A stretch of 64,000 nucleotides of DNA. It comes from Capsulimonas corticalis (lineage in GTDB: Bacteria > Armatimonadota > Armatimonadia > Armatimonadales > Capsulimonadaceae). The DNA lies in the NCBI RefSeq assembly GCF_003574315.2, contig NZ_AP025739.1, forward strand, positions 3,162,001-3,226,000. Reading direction: 5' to 3'. Position 1 is the stretch's first letter. Each line of letters opens with the position of its first letter. Position numbers and translations under genes: made by a program. The notes below the pieces were generated by a model that saw only the letters and a list, made by a program, of their open reading frames with translations, was not told the DNA's origin and did no database searches. Below, one piece after another: positions 7,892 through 16,766 of the stretch.

Positions 7892-8821
7892 TCATAGCCC
7901 CACACGAGCCGCAGCGTTGTCCGTAAACAGCGACCCATGCCGTATGTACCGCCGCACGACCAAGCTCCGCCATCGTCCTTGAGACATGATCGCCCGTTCG
8001 TCCACTCCAGCTTCGGCTGCAGCCGTGGCTAGACCTGCGCGCAGGGAGTGACCAGAATAATTGGCGGGATCTTTGCCGATCAGTTCCGCCGCGCATTTTA
8101 CAATCTCTGCCACTGTTTTGTCGCTAAGGCGTTTCTCCGAGACTTTGCCGTGACGGTTGACTGCTCGAAACACGGGGCCAGACGAGATACCAGAGGCGTC
8201 AAGCCACGAACGTGTTGTTCTGACAGGACACGTTAATGGATCAGATCCATATGGAATGCCTACACGAACTCCTGCGCCATCTTGATCTCCCTTGCTGCGT
8301 CGTATGGTGACTATAAGGCCATCCGTAGCGAACTCCAAGTCGTTGACGTTGAGTGCGACCAGTTCCGAGCGTCGTAGCGCGCCTGCGAAACCCACGAGGA
8401 GCAGGGAGCGTGTTCGGATACTGCCGAGCTTTGCAGGATTCATGGCACCGATCATTGCTCGGATTTCCGTGGTAAATACAGGAGCTTTCTGGCGTACAGC
8501 AATCCCTTTTTCCCTTCGAATGCCTTGCATCACGCTGCGGACAATAGCAGATCGAGTTGGTGGCTCATGCCCCGCCGTTATGTGTGCCTGCGTAATCGAA
8601 GCGAGCCGACGAGTAATCGTGCTCATTGCGCTGCCTGCGGCCATGGCTGTAGCGTACAGCGCTGTGGTTTCTGGCGAAGCAGGAAGCGATTCGCGTTCGT
8701 GATTTCGACACCAGTTTTCAAATTGCCGCCAATCCGACTTGTAGGCCCTAATGGTGTTTGCAGATTTGGAGTTCTGGATGTATGCGCGAGCTTGAGCAGA
8801 TAAATTCGTGATCTCGTTCAT
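7892..8821 (-). CDS. Tyrosine recombinase/integrase
   Basis: This 309-residue protein has an N-terminal SAM-like core-binding domain (about 8-95; TIRAYKSDWRQFENWC) and a C-terminal catalytic domain. Catalytic residues are visible: R150 or R151 in GALRRSEL, K177 in RRSKGD, H258-x-x-R261 in GHSLRAG, W284 in GRWRS where many members have His, and the nucleophile Y292 in VRRYIRHG. It would cut and rejoin DNA through a 3'-phosphotyrosine. It shares its strand with the serine recombinase beyond a small plus-strand gene. A hairpin at 8865-8891 lies upstream. It is probably the integrase of the accessory island or of an element nested in it. Confidence 0.9.
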   Translation of the reverse strand: MNEITNLSAQARAYIQNSKSANTIRAYKSDWRQFENWCRNHERESLPASPETTALYATAMAAGSAMSTITRRLASITQAHITAGHEPPTRSAIVRSVMQGIRREKGIAVRQKAPVFTTEIRAMIGAMNPAKLGSIRTRSLLLVGFAGALRRSELVALNVNDLEFATDGLIVTIRRSKGDQDGAGVRVGIPYGSDPLTCPVRTTRSWLDASGISSGPVFRAVNRHGKVSEKRLSDKTVAEIVKCAAELIGKDPANYSGHSLRAGLATAAAEAGVDERAIMSQGRWRSLVVRRYIRHGSLFTDNAAARVGL

Positions 8822-8864
8822 GGTCTTTTTGGATTTATTGCTGTAAATGCAAGTCCCGCTCTTG

Positions 8865-8891
8865 CCCGCGATAACCTTTAATTATCGCGGG
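8865..8891. promoter_or_regulatory. 10-bp inverted repeat upstream of the tyrosine recombinase
   Basis: CCCGCGATAA (8865-8874) pairs with TTATCGCGGG (8882-8891) across a 7-base loop, 44 bp upstream of the recombinase start. No T-run follows on the recombinase strand. It could be an operator or a recombinase arm site. Confidence 0.45.
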
Positions 8892-8964
8892 TCAGGATTT
8901 TTCGTGAATTTAGCACGCGGACTTGTGCCAATCTAAATTTGAGGCACGAAAACGGACCATTACC

Positions 8965-8981
8965 ACACCCCTCTGGGGTGT
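8965..8981 (+). promoter_or_regulatory. Hairpin covering the ribosome binding region of the small ORF at 8986
   Basis: ACACCCC (8965-8971) pairs with GGGGTGT (8975-8981) across a 3-base loop, ending 4 bp before ATG 8986. The only purine-rich ribosome-binding candidate, GGGGTG, lies inside the 3' arm, so the fold would block initiation. Confidence 0.4.
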
Positions 8982-8985
8982 CCGA

Positions 8986-9195
8986 ATGGACCGACACATG
9001 GAAGACCGATATATAGCAAACGACTTTGTGAACTGGGCAAACCGCATTGAAAACCTGAATCCCGATGACTGTCACGCCGATTTTTACGCCGCCCGTATAG
9101 CCATTGCCGCGAGCATACGCCGTATGGCTGCTGAGCCACAGAACGTTGAGCATGTGCGTGCCATTAACGGCCTGCGCCTCTTCATCTACGTGTAA
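8986..9195 (+). CDS. Small hypothetical protein between the recombinases
   Basis: The 69-residue product begins MDRHMEDRYIANDFVNWANR and is helical, with no recognisable family. It reads away from both recombinase genes in the gap between them. ATG 8986 is favoured by GGGGTG upstream, with ATG 8998 as an alternative. By position it might be a directionality factor or repressor, but nothing in the sequence proves that. Confidence 0.45.
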   Translation: MDRHMEDRYIANDFVNWANRIENLNPDDCHADFYAARIAIAASIRRMAAEPQNVEHVRAINGLRLFIYV

Positions 9196-9232
9196 AGACG
9201 CAATGGGGCGGTGGACTGACAGAGAACTGTAT

Positions 9233-11254
9233 TTATGTCGTGAGTGCATATGCATGAGCAATATACTCCGCAACGCTCGGAAGGCGACGACGCACCTGCC
9301 GCCCACGATACTCTCTATTAACAGGCACATGTGGCATAACGTTGTCATCGGTGAGGTTCAGGCGTATTTCCAGGACTTCGTTGGCTCCAATCTCAAGTAG
9401 TGTTACTTGGCTGATTAGTTGCCTCATGATTCTGTTCTTGGCGCGATCATCCATCTGATCCCACTGGGCAATACGATCACCAGTTGTCAAAGGTCGCTCG
9501 GTTTGATCAAGCCTGTCAAGATCAGCACGTTTCATGCGCAGGCGTTGCTCCAAGGCGTGTTGTGTCTGGCACATGCCGTTAAGGAGGGTAGTTGTAATCT
9601 GCTGCAGCATTATCTCAAATTGAGGATTTTCAGGGTTGATCGCAATGTTGGCTAGCGTTGATTGAGCTTGACTGGTGGCTGCCGAAATCCGCTCTTGGCG
9701 CAAAGATTGTTGCCCTTTGACTTGTTCGTTGAGTTCTCCGATCTCATCCAAGAGACGTTGACGTAGCGGATCTTCCTGAATGCGCTTGACCATATTTCTA
9801 CCGTACGAACGCATCAGATCGTTGAAGAATCTGTCAGCATCCTGTCTGAGGAGCCTAAAATGCCGCTTGTCGCGCGTCTCCTCACGGACAGACTTCTCAC
9901 ACTGGCAAAGATAAATTTCGACGCCGCTGTTTGTAGTAAATCTTACTGTTGTGTTGCAGGCACTACATCTTAGTATCCCCGTCAGCAAATATCCTGTGGA
10001 GTATGCAGATTTCTTTATAGGCTCTTCGGACTTGGTGGCAAGGTGCTGTTGGAGCCTGTCGTAATCGTAGGCGTCGATGATAGCGGGCAATACAGGCCAG
10101 TCGAGTCCAAAAATTGTCTGCGCGCCCATCAGATTCTTCCGTCGTAGGATAGTACGGATGGCGACGCCGTTCCATCTGGAGCCACGTGGGGGTTGCCATC
10201 CTTCTTTATTCATTCTGTAGGCTATCTCTCGATAACCAAGATTTTCAGGTGACCAGGCGAGTTCGATTACCCGCCGCACCGCGCGCACACGCTCTTCGAT
10301 GAGGTGTGCAAATCCATCGTCGTTTCTTTCCATCCAAAACGTCACTTGACCGTGGGGGCGCCCATTCATAAGCATTTGAGATATGCCACGGATGGCGTTT
10401 GCCACAACTTCCTGGAGCTTGATCGCCGCAAACCAGGAAAACACGGCCCCCTGAAGTCCGTGAGCCATATCCGCGTCCCTTTTAATGTAGTCCAAACGTT
10501 CTATTGTGCCTTCGACGGAGATGTCGGCATCGGCAAGAATGCGCCCAAGCTCCCCGAAAAGTGTTGTAGAGCGGCACAAGCGCGACAGATCAGTGACTAC
10601 TACTGTATGTATACGTTGATCATTCGATAAGAGCAAGGTCAACCCTGGGCGAACCTTCAGCTTTCGGTGCCGCCCACCTGTATAGTCAGGTTTATCATCG
10701 TCATACTCTGTGGCTCCTGTTTCGTTTTCGTCTGAGAAGTCAACGGTTGCTTCCTCAAGGTCCACAATTTTTTTGTCGAGGAACTCCTCCATTTGGCGGC
10801 GTTGGGAAGACGTGATTTTCATCGGCGAAGCGTCATCAAGGAATATTTTCGTGAAAGTTTGTTTGTACCTCAGAGCACGATCCTTAGCCATTTTCTTCTG
10901 AAGTTCTGAATCGAGCCATGCGTAAGAACCACTCAAGGTCTGGTCGCTATAAATCTTGAATGCCCACTGCTTTCTGATGCAGTGGGCAATGTTTCGCCGA
11001 AGTTGATCTTCCACGGACCAACCATCCTCACGTTGTTTATCTGTTGATACTCGGACGTAGATGGCGGCATACTTGCCGTCAATAAGCTCTAAGTCCACGA
11101 CATGACCACCGTCGTTGAGAGACTTCACTATCGGCAGGGAACAATGTTCTTCGAAGCCTCCGTTCATGAGTTGTGTGGCTAAGGATAGCTTGAGAGCCTT
11201 AGCCTGTTTAATGATAGCATCGATAGAAGGGACGTAGTAATCGGGTTGAGCCAT
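9233..11254 (-). CDS. Large serine recombinase
   Basis: The 673-residue protein has a resolvase catalytic domain starting near residue 62 (AAIYVRVSTDKQ, nucleophile S70) and the conserved Arg-rich segment VVVTDLSRLCRS at about 219-229. A recombinase domain (about 320-420; GYREIAYRMNKEGWQPPRG), a zinc ribbon (CSACNTTVRF, then CQC) and a C-terminal coiled coil follow. Two features are unusual: about 60 residues before the catalytic domain, and about 100 extra residues (roughly 110-215, acidic) between the nucleophile half and the Arg motif. It would catalyse site-specific integration or excision. A near-consensus promoter directly abuts the ATG. Confidence 0.93.
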   Translation of the reverse strand: MAQPDYYVPSIDAIIKQAKALKLSLATQLMNGGFEEHCSLPIVKSLNDGGHVVDLELIDGKYAAIYVRVSTDKQREDGWSVEDQLRRNIAHCIRKQWAFKIYSDQTLSGSYAWLDSELQKKMAKDRALRYKQTFTKIFLDDASPMKITSSQRRQMEEFLDKKIVDLEEATVDFSDENETGATEYDDDKPDYTGGRHRKLKVRPGLTLLLSNDQRIHTVVVTDLSRLCRSTTLFGELGRILADADISVEGTIERLDYIKRDADMAHGLQGAVFSWFAAIKLQEVVANAIRGISQMLMNGRPHGQVTFWMERNDDGFAHLIEERVRAVRRVIELAWSPENLGYREIAYRMNKEGWQPPRGSRWNGVAIRTILRRKNLMGAQTIFGLDWPVLPAIIDAYDYDRLQQHLATKSEEPIKKSAYSTGYLLTGILRCSACNTTVRFTTNSGVEIYLCQCEKSVREETRDKRHFRLLRQDADRFFNDLMRSYGRNMVKRIQEDPLRQRLLDEIGELNEQVKGQQSLRQERISAATSQAQSTLANIAINPENPQFEIMLQQITTTLLNGMCQTQHALEQRLRMKRADLDRLDQTERPLTTGDRIAQWDQMDDRAKNRIMRQLISQVTLLEIGANEVLEIRLNLTDDNVMPHVPVNREYRGRQVRRRLPSVAEYIAHAYALTT

Positions 11255-11259
11255 GCGAA

Positions 11260-11289
11260 ATTATATCACAAGTATGTACGTGAAAGCAA
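11260..11289 (-). promoter_or_regulatory. Promoter of the serine recombinase, probably giving a leaderless message
   Basis: On the minus strand TTGCTT (11284-11289) and TATAAT (11260-11265) are spaced by 18 bp. Only five bases separate the -10 box from the ATG at 11254, so transcription would begin at or within a base or two of the start codon. Confidence 0.55.
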
Positions 11290-11346
11290 TACCGAACTGT
11301 TTCAATCCTTCTGGTAGGTGCGATCCCTTGCAATCATCACTCATCT

Positions 11347-11381
11347 CGGCGGCGCGGACAAATGGTCCGCGCCGCCGTTTT
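11347..11381 (+). terminator. Strong rho-independent terminator at the island edge
   Basis: A 13-bp GC-rich stem (CGGCGGCGCGGAC with its complement, 11347-11359 and 11365-11377) encloses a 5-base loop and is followed by TTTT. No plus-strand gene ends just before it, so it may belong to a host gene displaced or cut off by the island. Confidence 0.75.
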
Positions 11382-11465
11382 GCGTTATGTTTAGGTACAA
11401 TCGAGCGGTGCGAAGCGCCGCTGCGGGCGCGGCGAATGATATTCTGCGTCGAAGGGAAACTCGTT

Positions 11466-12206
11466 TTGAACGTTCTTGTGATCGGCGGTTCCGGATACCT
11501 CGGCCAGCTCGTCCTGCCGTTTCTCTCCGAGCGCCACCGTCTGAGGGTGCTGGACCTGCGGCCGCCGTCGAATCCCGCACTGGAGTACATCCCGGGGAGC
11601 GTCGCCAATACCGACGCTTTGGCGGAGGCCGTGATCGGGATGGACGCCGTGCTGTTCATGGCGATGGGCAGCAATGTTCCGCTGGATGGCGATCTTTGGG
11701 GACGTATCGAGTCGCATGCCGACGCGTTTGATGTAAGCGTCAAGGGGCTTTATCTCACCCTGTACTCCGCGTATCAAGCGGGCGTCAAACATGCCGTCTA
11801 CACGAGCAGCATGTCCATCTACAAGGGAAACTGCCTGGGGCGGCCCGGCGCCGACGAGGACACGCCGCCCGATGCCGACCATCCCTACGCGCTGACCAAG
11901 CGTCTGGGCGAGGACGTGTGCCGAGCCGTCAGCCGCCATCGCGGCATGAGCGTCAACGCCTTGCGTTTGTACATGCCCGTGCCGGAGGATCGGTGGCGGG
12001 AAGAGGCAGTGAAAAACCAATTCACGCCCTGGACTACGGCGGAGGACACCGCCCGCGCGATGCTGGCGGCGCTGGAGTATCGGGATGGTTTCCAGGCGTT
12101 CACCATTAGCGGCGACTACGAACAGCGGGTGCTGAATCAGGAGAAGGCGAAGCGTCTTTTAGACTGGGAGCCGCGCCAGCGGCTCCCAGAGAAACGCGGT
12201 CAGTGA
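11466..12206 (+). CDS. NAD-dependent epimerase/dehydratase (extended SDR)
   Basis: The 246-residue product has the Rossmann motif GGSGYLGQ at residues 7-14 and the catalytic pair Y141-x-x-x-K145 in PYALTKRLGED, with a Ser/Thr-rich strand (YTSSMSIYK) supplying the usual third residue. It belongs to the NAD(P)-dependent sugar-nucleotide epimerase/dehydratase group; the substrate is unknown. It is short compared with the usual 300 or more residues. TTG at 11466 is preferred because GAAGGGA lies nine bases upstream and the Rossmann strand starts at once; ATG 11436 is an alternative. It converges on the PhyH gene with 4 bp between them. Confidence 0.75.
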   Translation: MNVLVIGGSGYLGQLVLPFLSERHRLRVLDLRPPSNPALEYIPGSVANTDALAEAVIGMDAVLFMAMGSNVPLDGDLWGRIESHADAFDVSVKGLYLTLYSAYQAGVKHAVYTSSMSIYKGNCLGRPGADEDTPPDADHPYALTKRLGEDVCRAVSRHRGMSVNALRLYMPVPEDRWREEAVKNQFTPWTTAEDTARAMLAALEYRDGFQAFTISGDYEQRVLNQEKAKRLLDWEPRQRLPEKRGQ

Positions 12207-12210
12207 ATGG

Positions 12211-13023
12211 TTACGCCTGCGGCGGACGCGTGGGCGCGACGGGCTGGAGAATGCGCCGGCGTTCGGGCGTGAGACGGTCCAGAAGCGCCGGGGAGTACTC
12301 GTAGCCGAAACGGGGCGCGCTCCACACCGGGCCATAACGGTAGATGGTGACGCGCCGCTCGCCGTCGGTCCTGGCGCGGCTGCTGCCGCCGTGCATCAAA
12401 CCGTCTACGAACAGAAGAGCGTCGCCTTTGTTCAGATAGGCGGGGACGGCGCCCGCGAGATCGTCCATGCGGTCCCCGCGTGAATAGTCGCCCGCGCCGG
12501 GGTGGGGCAGGTTGGACTTGTGGCTGCCCGGAACCACCATCGTCGGCCCATCGCCGGGACCGATCTCCGTCAGCGCCACGATGATGTTGCACTGTCCGCA
12601 GCGAAACACGCCGTGGTCGTACTGATATCGGCCGCGCAGGGCGCCCTTGTATCCGCCGGAGTGCGCCGGATGGTGCCCGCCCGAGCGGCGGATTGACGCG
12701 ATGGCTTCGTCGATAAACAGTCCCTCGATATAGGAATCGTACTCGCCGCAGTATCGTTTGACTAAGTTGATCCACGAAGGATGATCGATAAGCTGCTCGA
12801 AGGGGCTCCCCGCCTCCACGCAGTTGTGAAGCTCAAACCCCGTATCGCCCGTATAATCGCGGCGCTGCGCGTTCCCCCACCACTCGCTCTGCTCCAGCGG
12901 CGGAAATTCGTCGAACGCCGCATTCAAACTGGCGAGCAGCGCGGGCTCCACGGCGTCCTTGAGAATCAAGTATCCGTTAAGATCGAAAAGATAGTCCTGA
13001 AGTTCCTGGCTTGGCGCGGTCAT
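12211..13023 (-). CDS. Phytanoyl-CoA dioxygenase (PhyH) family protein
   Basis: This 270-residue protein matches the Fe(II)/2-oxoglutarate oxygenases of the PhyH type. It opens with the family's helix (LQDYLFDLNGYLILKDAV), has the core segment NIIVALTEIGPGDGPTMVVP followed by GSHKSN, and a distal histidine in LLFVDGLMHGGSSRA. The proximal HxD pair is not clear; QYDHGVF is the candidate region. Start ATG 13023 follows GGGAG by seven bases. It is divergent from an AraC-type regulator whose sugar- or small-molecule-type cupin domain may control it. The substrate cannot be predicted. Confidence 0.8.
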   Translation of the reverse strand: MTAPSQELQDYLFDLNGYLILKDAVEPALLASLNAAFDEFPPLEQSEWWGNAQRRDYTGDTGFELHNCVEAGSPFEQLIDHPSWINLVKRYCGEYDSYIEGLFIDEAIASIRRSGGHHPAHSGGYKGALRGRYQYDHGVFRCGQCNIIVALTEIGPGDGPTMVVPGSHKSNLPHPGAGDYSRGDRMDDLAGAVPAYLNKGDALLFVDGLMHGGSSRARTDGERRVTIYRYGPVWSAPRFGYEYSPALLDRLTPERRRILQPVAPTRPPQA

Positions 13024-13117
13024 TGGCTTGGTCTCCCGAGAAGGATTTTGGACGCCGAATCTCGTATTCGGCTCTGTTCTCATTTTAATGGCGTATGGAG
13101 AATAGGTCTTCTCAAGA

Positions 13118-13978
13118 ATGGGCGCAAAGTTCTCATTTCTCGCTGGTTATCGCTACGACACGCGAATCCCCGAATGGCGGGGCGGATCCATCCATCGGAT
13201 TGCGGTGTCGACTCCCATGGCGTCGGGACATCTGCATCCGGAGCTGGAGATCAATCTGGTTCTCAGCGGCCGCGCCGTGTATCTGCTGGGGGATCGGCGG
13301 TACGAGCTGCGCCGGAATTCGCTGGTCTGGCTCTTTCCGGAGCAGGACCATATGATGATCGAAGCCTCCGCCGACTACTCCATGTGGCTTGGATTGTTCC
13401 GGCCGGAGCTGATCGCACAGGCGTGCCGGAGCGCGGAGGGCGCGGTGCTGACGCAGGCAAATCCCGAGGGATATTTTTGCCGCCAGCTCGCCGAGGATGC
13501 GGCGCGGTCGCTGGAGGGTGTCTTCGCGGGCGTCGCCGGCGCGGCGGACGACCGGGACCGTTACTACACCGGGCTCGGGTGGGCCCTGCTGTCCGCATGG
13601 TCCGCGCATCGAGCGGCCGAGGACACCGCCCCGGATACGGAGCTGCACCCCTCGGTGGACAAAGCCGTTCGGCTGATCCGATCGAACGAAGCGCCGGAAA
13701 GCCTGGAGGATCTGGCGCGGGAAGCGCATCTGAGCTTGTCCCGGCTGAGCCGCCTGTTCAGGGAACAGACGGGCCTGTCGCTGATTGAGTTTCGCAACCG
13801 GCAGCGGCTGGAGCGGTTCGCGCGCATCTACGGAAAAGGCGGCGGCCACTCAATCCTCGAAGCGGCCCTGGACGCCGGCTTTGGGAGCTACCCACAGTTC
13901 CACCGCGTCTTCACCGAACACATGGGCTGCGGCCCGGCGGAGTACCGAAGGCGTTTGCGCAAGCAGCCGCACGGATAA
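13118..13978 (+). CDS. AraC-family transcriptional regulator
   Basis: The 286-residue protein has an N-terminal cupin-like sensor (HLHPELEINLVLSGRAVY, residues about 37-54) and two C-terminal HTH motifs (about 185-285). Their hallmarks are LEDLAREAHLSLSRLSRLF and ILEAALDAGFGSYPQFHRVF, with the terminal signature CGPAEYRRR. It would bind direct repeats near promoters and respond to a small ligand. It is transcribed away from the PhyH gene across a 94-bp gap, so that gene is the likely target. The start at ATG 13118 is set by family alignment; the ribosome binding site is weak. Confidence 0.9.
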   Translation: MGAKFSFLAGYRYDTRIPEWRGGSIHRIAVSTPMASGHLHPELEINLVLSGRAVYLLGDRRYELRRNSLVWLFPEQDHMMIEASADYSMWLGLFRPELIAQACRSAEGAVLTQANPEGYFCRQLAEDAARSLEGVFAGVAGAADDRDRYYTGLGWALLSAWSAHRAAEDTAPDTELHPSVDKAVRLIRSNEAPESLEDLAREAHLSLSRLSRLFREQTGLSLIEFRNRQRLERFARIYGKGGGHSILEAALDAGFGSYPQFHRVFTEHMGCGPAEYRRRLRKQPHG

Positions 13979-14179
13979 CAAAAACTCCATAATTTCAAAA
14001 TATCATCATCCCTCCCCCGTTCCGTTTCTTCCGCATGGGTAGAATGGACACGTGTTCTGTGACGCCCCGCTCTCAATCCGCCATATCGCGGATGCGCGCC
14101 CAGGCGTAATGCACCATACTCTGGAAGAACGCCGACCGAAAACACGCTCGTCAACATTGTCAGTCAAAGGATCGATATC

Positions 14180-16555
14180 ATGACGCTCACCATGCCGACG
14201 CTTGAAACGCTCAGCGCCGAAGAACTGCGTTTGATGAACGCCTACTGGCGCGCCGCCAACTATCTCTCCATCGGGCAAATCTACCTTCTCGCCAACCCGC
14301 TTCTGACCGAGCCGCTGAAACGCGAGCATATCAAGCCGCGCCTTTTGGGCCACTGGGGCACCACGCCCGGCCTGAACTTTATCTACGTCCACTTCAACCG
14401 GCTGATCAAGCAAAACGATCTCAACGCGATCTACATCGCCGGCCCCGGACATGGCGGGCCGGGACTGGTCGCCAATACATATTTGGAAGGCGTGTACAGC
14501 GAGGTGTATCCCGATATCAGCCAGGATACGCTCGGGATGCAGCGCCTGTTCAAGCAGTTCTCGTTTCCCGGCGGTATCCCCAGCCATGTGGCGCCCGAGA
14601 CGCCCGGCTCGATCCACGAGGGCGGCGAGCTTGGCTATGCGCTTTCGCACGCCTATGGCGCGGTGTTTGACAATCCGGATCTCGTCGCGTGCTGCGTTGT
14701 GGGCGACGGCGAGGCGGAGACCGGGCCGATGGCGGCGAGCTGGCACAGCAATAAGTTTCTCGACGCCGCGCGCGACGGCGCGGTGCTGCCGATTTTACAC
14801 CTGAACGGCTATAAGATCGCGAACCCCACCGTGCTGGCGCGCATCAGCCATGAAGAGCTCGAAAACCTCTTCCGTGGCTACGGCTACAAGCCGTACTTTG
14901 TTGAGGGCGACGATCCTGAGATCATGCATCAAACGATGGCGACGACTCTGGACACGGTCCTCGCCGAGATCCAATCGATCCAGGCGAATGCGCGCGAGAA
15001 GGGCGATTTGAAGCGCCCTCTCTGGCCGATGATCATCCTGCGAACGCCTAAAGGGTGGACGGGGCCAAAGTATGTCGACGGCCTGAAAACCGAGGGATAC
15101 TGGCGCTCGCATCAAGTGCCGTTCTCGGAGATGGACAAACCCGAACATGTGACGGTGCTCGAAAACTGGATGAAGAGCTATCGTCCCGAAGAGCTGTTCG
15201 ACGAGCGCGGCGCGTTGATCCCCGAGCTGGCGGCGCTGGCCCCAACAGGCGACCGGCGCATGGGCGCCAATCCGCACGCGAACGGCGCAGCTCTGCTCAA
15301 GGGCCTGCGCCTGCCCGCATTTCGCGATTACGCCCTCACCGTCGATCGGCCTGGCGTGACATACGGCGAGGCGACTCGCGTGCTGGGCGGATTTCTGCGC
15401 GATGTGATGGCGCAAAACGCCGACCGTCAGAACTTCCGCGTCTTCTCGCCCGACGAGAACAACTCCAATCGGCTGGACGCCATTCTCAGCGCGACCAACC
15501 GTGCATGGGATGCTGAAATGCTGCCGGAGGATGACCGGCTCGCCCCCGATGGTCGCGTGATGGAGATCCTGAGCGAGCATACCTGCCAGGGCTGGCTGGA
15601 GGGTTATCTGCTCACGGGCCGGCACGGGTTCTTCTCGTGTTATGAGGCGTTTATCCATATCGTCGACTCCATGTTCAATCAGCACGCCAAATGGCTCAAG
15701 AGCACCAATCGTATCCCGTGGCGCCGGCCCATCGCCTCGCTGAACTATCTGCTGACCTCGCATGTCTGGCGGCAGGACAACAACGGCTTCTCTCATCAGG
15801 ACCCGGGCTTTATCGACCATGTGATCAACAAGAAGGCCGATGTCGTGCGCGTCTATCTGCCGCCCGACGCCAACTGTCTGCTGTCCGTGGCCGACCACTG
15901 CCTGCGCAGCCGGCAATACGTGAACGTGATCGTCGCCGGCAAGCAGCCGGCGCTCCAGTATCTGACCATGGACGCCGCCGTCAAACACTGCACGGCGGGC
16001 ATTGGGATCTGGGAGTGGGCGAGCAATGACCAGGGCGGCGATCCCGATGTGGTGATGGCCTGCGCGGGCGACATCCCCACGCTGGAGACTCTGGCCGCCG
16101 TGGATCTCCTGCGCCGCAGCCTGCCCGATCTGAAGATCCGCGTGGTCAATGTCGTCGACTTGATGACCCTGGAGCCACACAGCGAGCACCCGCACGGTCT
16201 CACCGACGCCGATTTCGATACGATCTTCACGAAGGACAAGCCCGTGATCTTCGCCTATCACGGCTATCCCTGGCTGATCCATCGTCTCTGCTACCGGCGG
16301 ACCAATCACGGAAACTTCCACGTGCGCGGATACAAAGAAGAGGGAACGACGACCACGCCCTTCGACATGGTCGTCTTGAACGATCTCGATCGCTTCCATC
16401 TGGCGGGCGACGTCATCGACCGCGTTCCCTCGCTTGGCGGCAAGGCCGCCTATCTCAAGCAGCAACTGCGCGACAAGCTGTTCGAGCACAAGGCGTATGT
16501 CCGCGAATACGGCGAGGACATGCCCGAGATACGAGACTGGACCTGGACGCATTGA
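14180..16555 (+). CDS. xfp: Phosphoketolase (xylulose-5-phosphate/fructose-6-phosphate)
   Basis: The 791-residue length is normal for Xfp. Typical segments are visible: [46 protein letters not shown], the thiamine-diphosphate site [17 protein letters not shown], and the C-terminal [11 protein letters not shown]. The enzyme splits xylulose 5-phosphate or fructose 6-phosphate with phosphate to acetyl phosphate plus a triose or tetrose phosphate. AAAGGA precedes ATG 14180. Acetate kinase follows downstream, so acetyl phosphate made here can yield ATP. A 174-bp hairpin element separates the two genes. Confidence 0.97.
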   Translation: MTLTMPTLETLSAEELRLMNAYWRAANYLSIGQIYLLANPLLTEPLKREHIKPRLLGHWGTTPGLNFIYVHFNRLIKQNDLNAIYIAGPGHGGPGLVANTYLEGVYSEVYPDISQDTLGMQRLFKQFSFPGGIPSHVAPETPGSIHEGGELGYALSHAYGAVFDNPDLVACCVVGDGEAETGPMAASWHSNKFLDAARDGAVLPILHLNGYKIANPTVLARISHEELENLFRGYGYKPYFVEGDDPEIMHQTMATTLDTVLAEIQSIQANAREKGDLKRPLWPMIILRTPKGWTGPKYVDGLKTEGYWRSHQVPFSEMDKPEHVTVLENWMKSYRPEELFDERGALIPELAALAPTGDRRMGANPHANGAALLKGLRLPAFRDYALTVDRPGVTYGEATRVLGGFLRDVMAQNADRQNFRVFSPDENNSNRLDAILSATNRAWDAEMLPEDDRLAPDGRVMEILSEHTCQGWLEGYLLTGRHGFFSCYEAFIHIVDSMFNQHAKWLKSTNRIPWRRPIASLNYLLTSHVWRQDNNGFSHQDPGFIDHVINKKADVVRVYLPPDANCLLSVADHCLRSRQYVNVIVAGKQPALQYLTMDAAVKHCTAGIGIWEWASNDQGGDPDVVMACAGDIPTLETLAAVDLLRRSLPDLKIRVVNVVDLMTLEPHSEHPHGLTDADFDTIFTKDKPVIFAYHGYPWLIHRLCYRRTNHGNFHVRGYKEEGTTTTPFDMVVLNDLDRFHLAGDVIDRVPSLGGKAAYLKQQLRDKLFEHKAYVREYGEDMPEIRDWTWTH

Positions 16556-16567
16556 TAAGTGATGCTA

Positions 16568-16741
16568 CGCACATGCATGGCTGGCGACTGAAGTCGCGCC
16601 TAGAAAAGCACGATGCCCAGAGGGCGCCCACCCTCCGGGCGCTCCAGATTGGAAACGCTAGCGATCTCTTAATCTGGAGTCCACGGAAGTGGACATCGTG
16701 CACTTCTAGGCGCGGTTTTAACCGCCGGCCACGCATTTGCG
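16568..16741. repeat. Long imperfect palindrome (family D) between xfp and ackA
   Basis: Almost the whole gap folds into one hairpin. The outer arms are CGCACATGCATGGCTGGCG and, read in reverse complement, CGCAAATGCGTGGCCGGCG. Inner arms share CGCGCCTAGAA, GCACGATG and CTCCAGATT, around a 20-base loop near 16651-16672. Differences between arms include a run of extra bases on the left side. It is too long for a simple terminator and resembles a MITE- or REP-like element. No second copy occurs in this window. Confidence 0.75.
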
Positions 16742-16766
16742 TAACATTCATAACCATCGAGGTCGT

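Noticed and set aside
11299-11337. CRISPR-repeat-like start (GTTTCAATCC) near the serine recombinase
   Set aside because: It occurs once only, with no regularly spaced second copy, no spacers and no cas genes nearby.
14795-16552. A 585-codon open frame antisense to phosphoketolase
   Set aside because: It lies fully inside a well-supported gene and has no independent start signal or family similarity.
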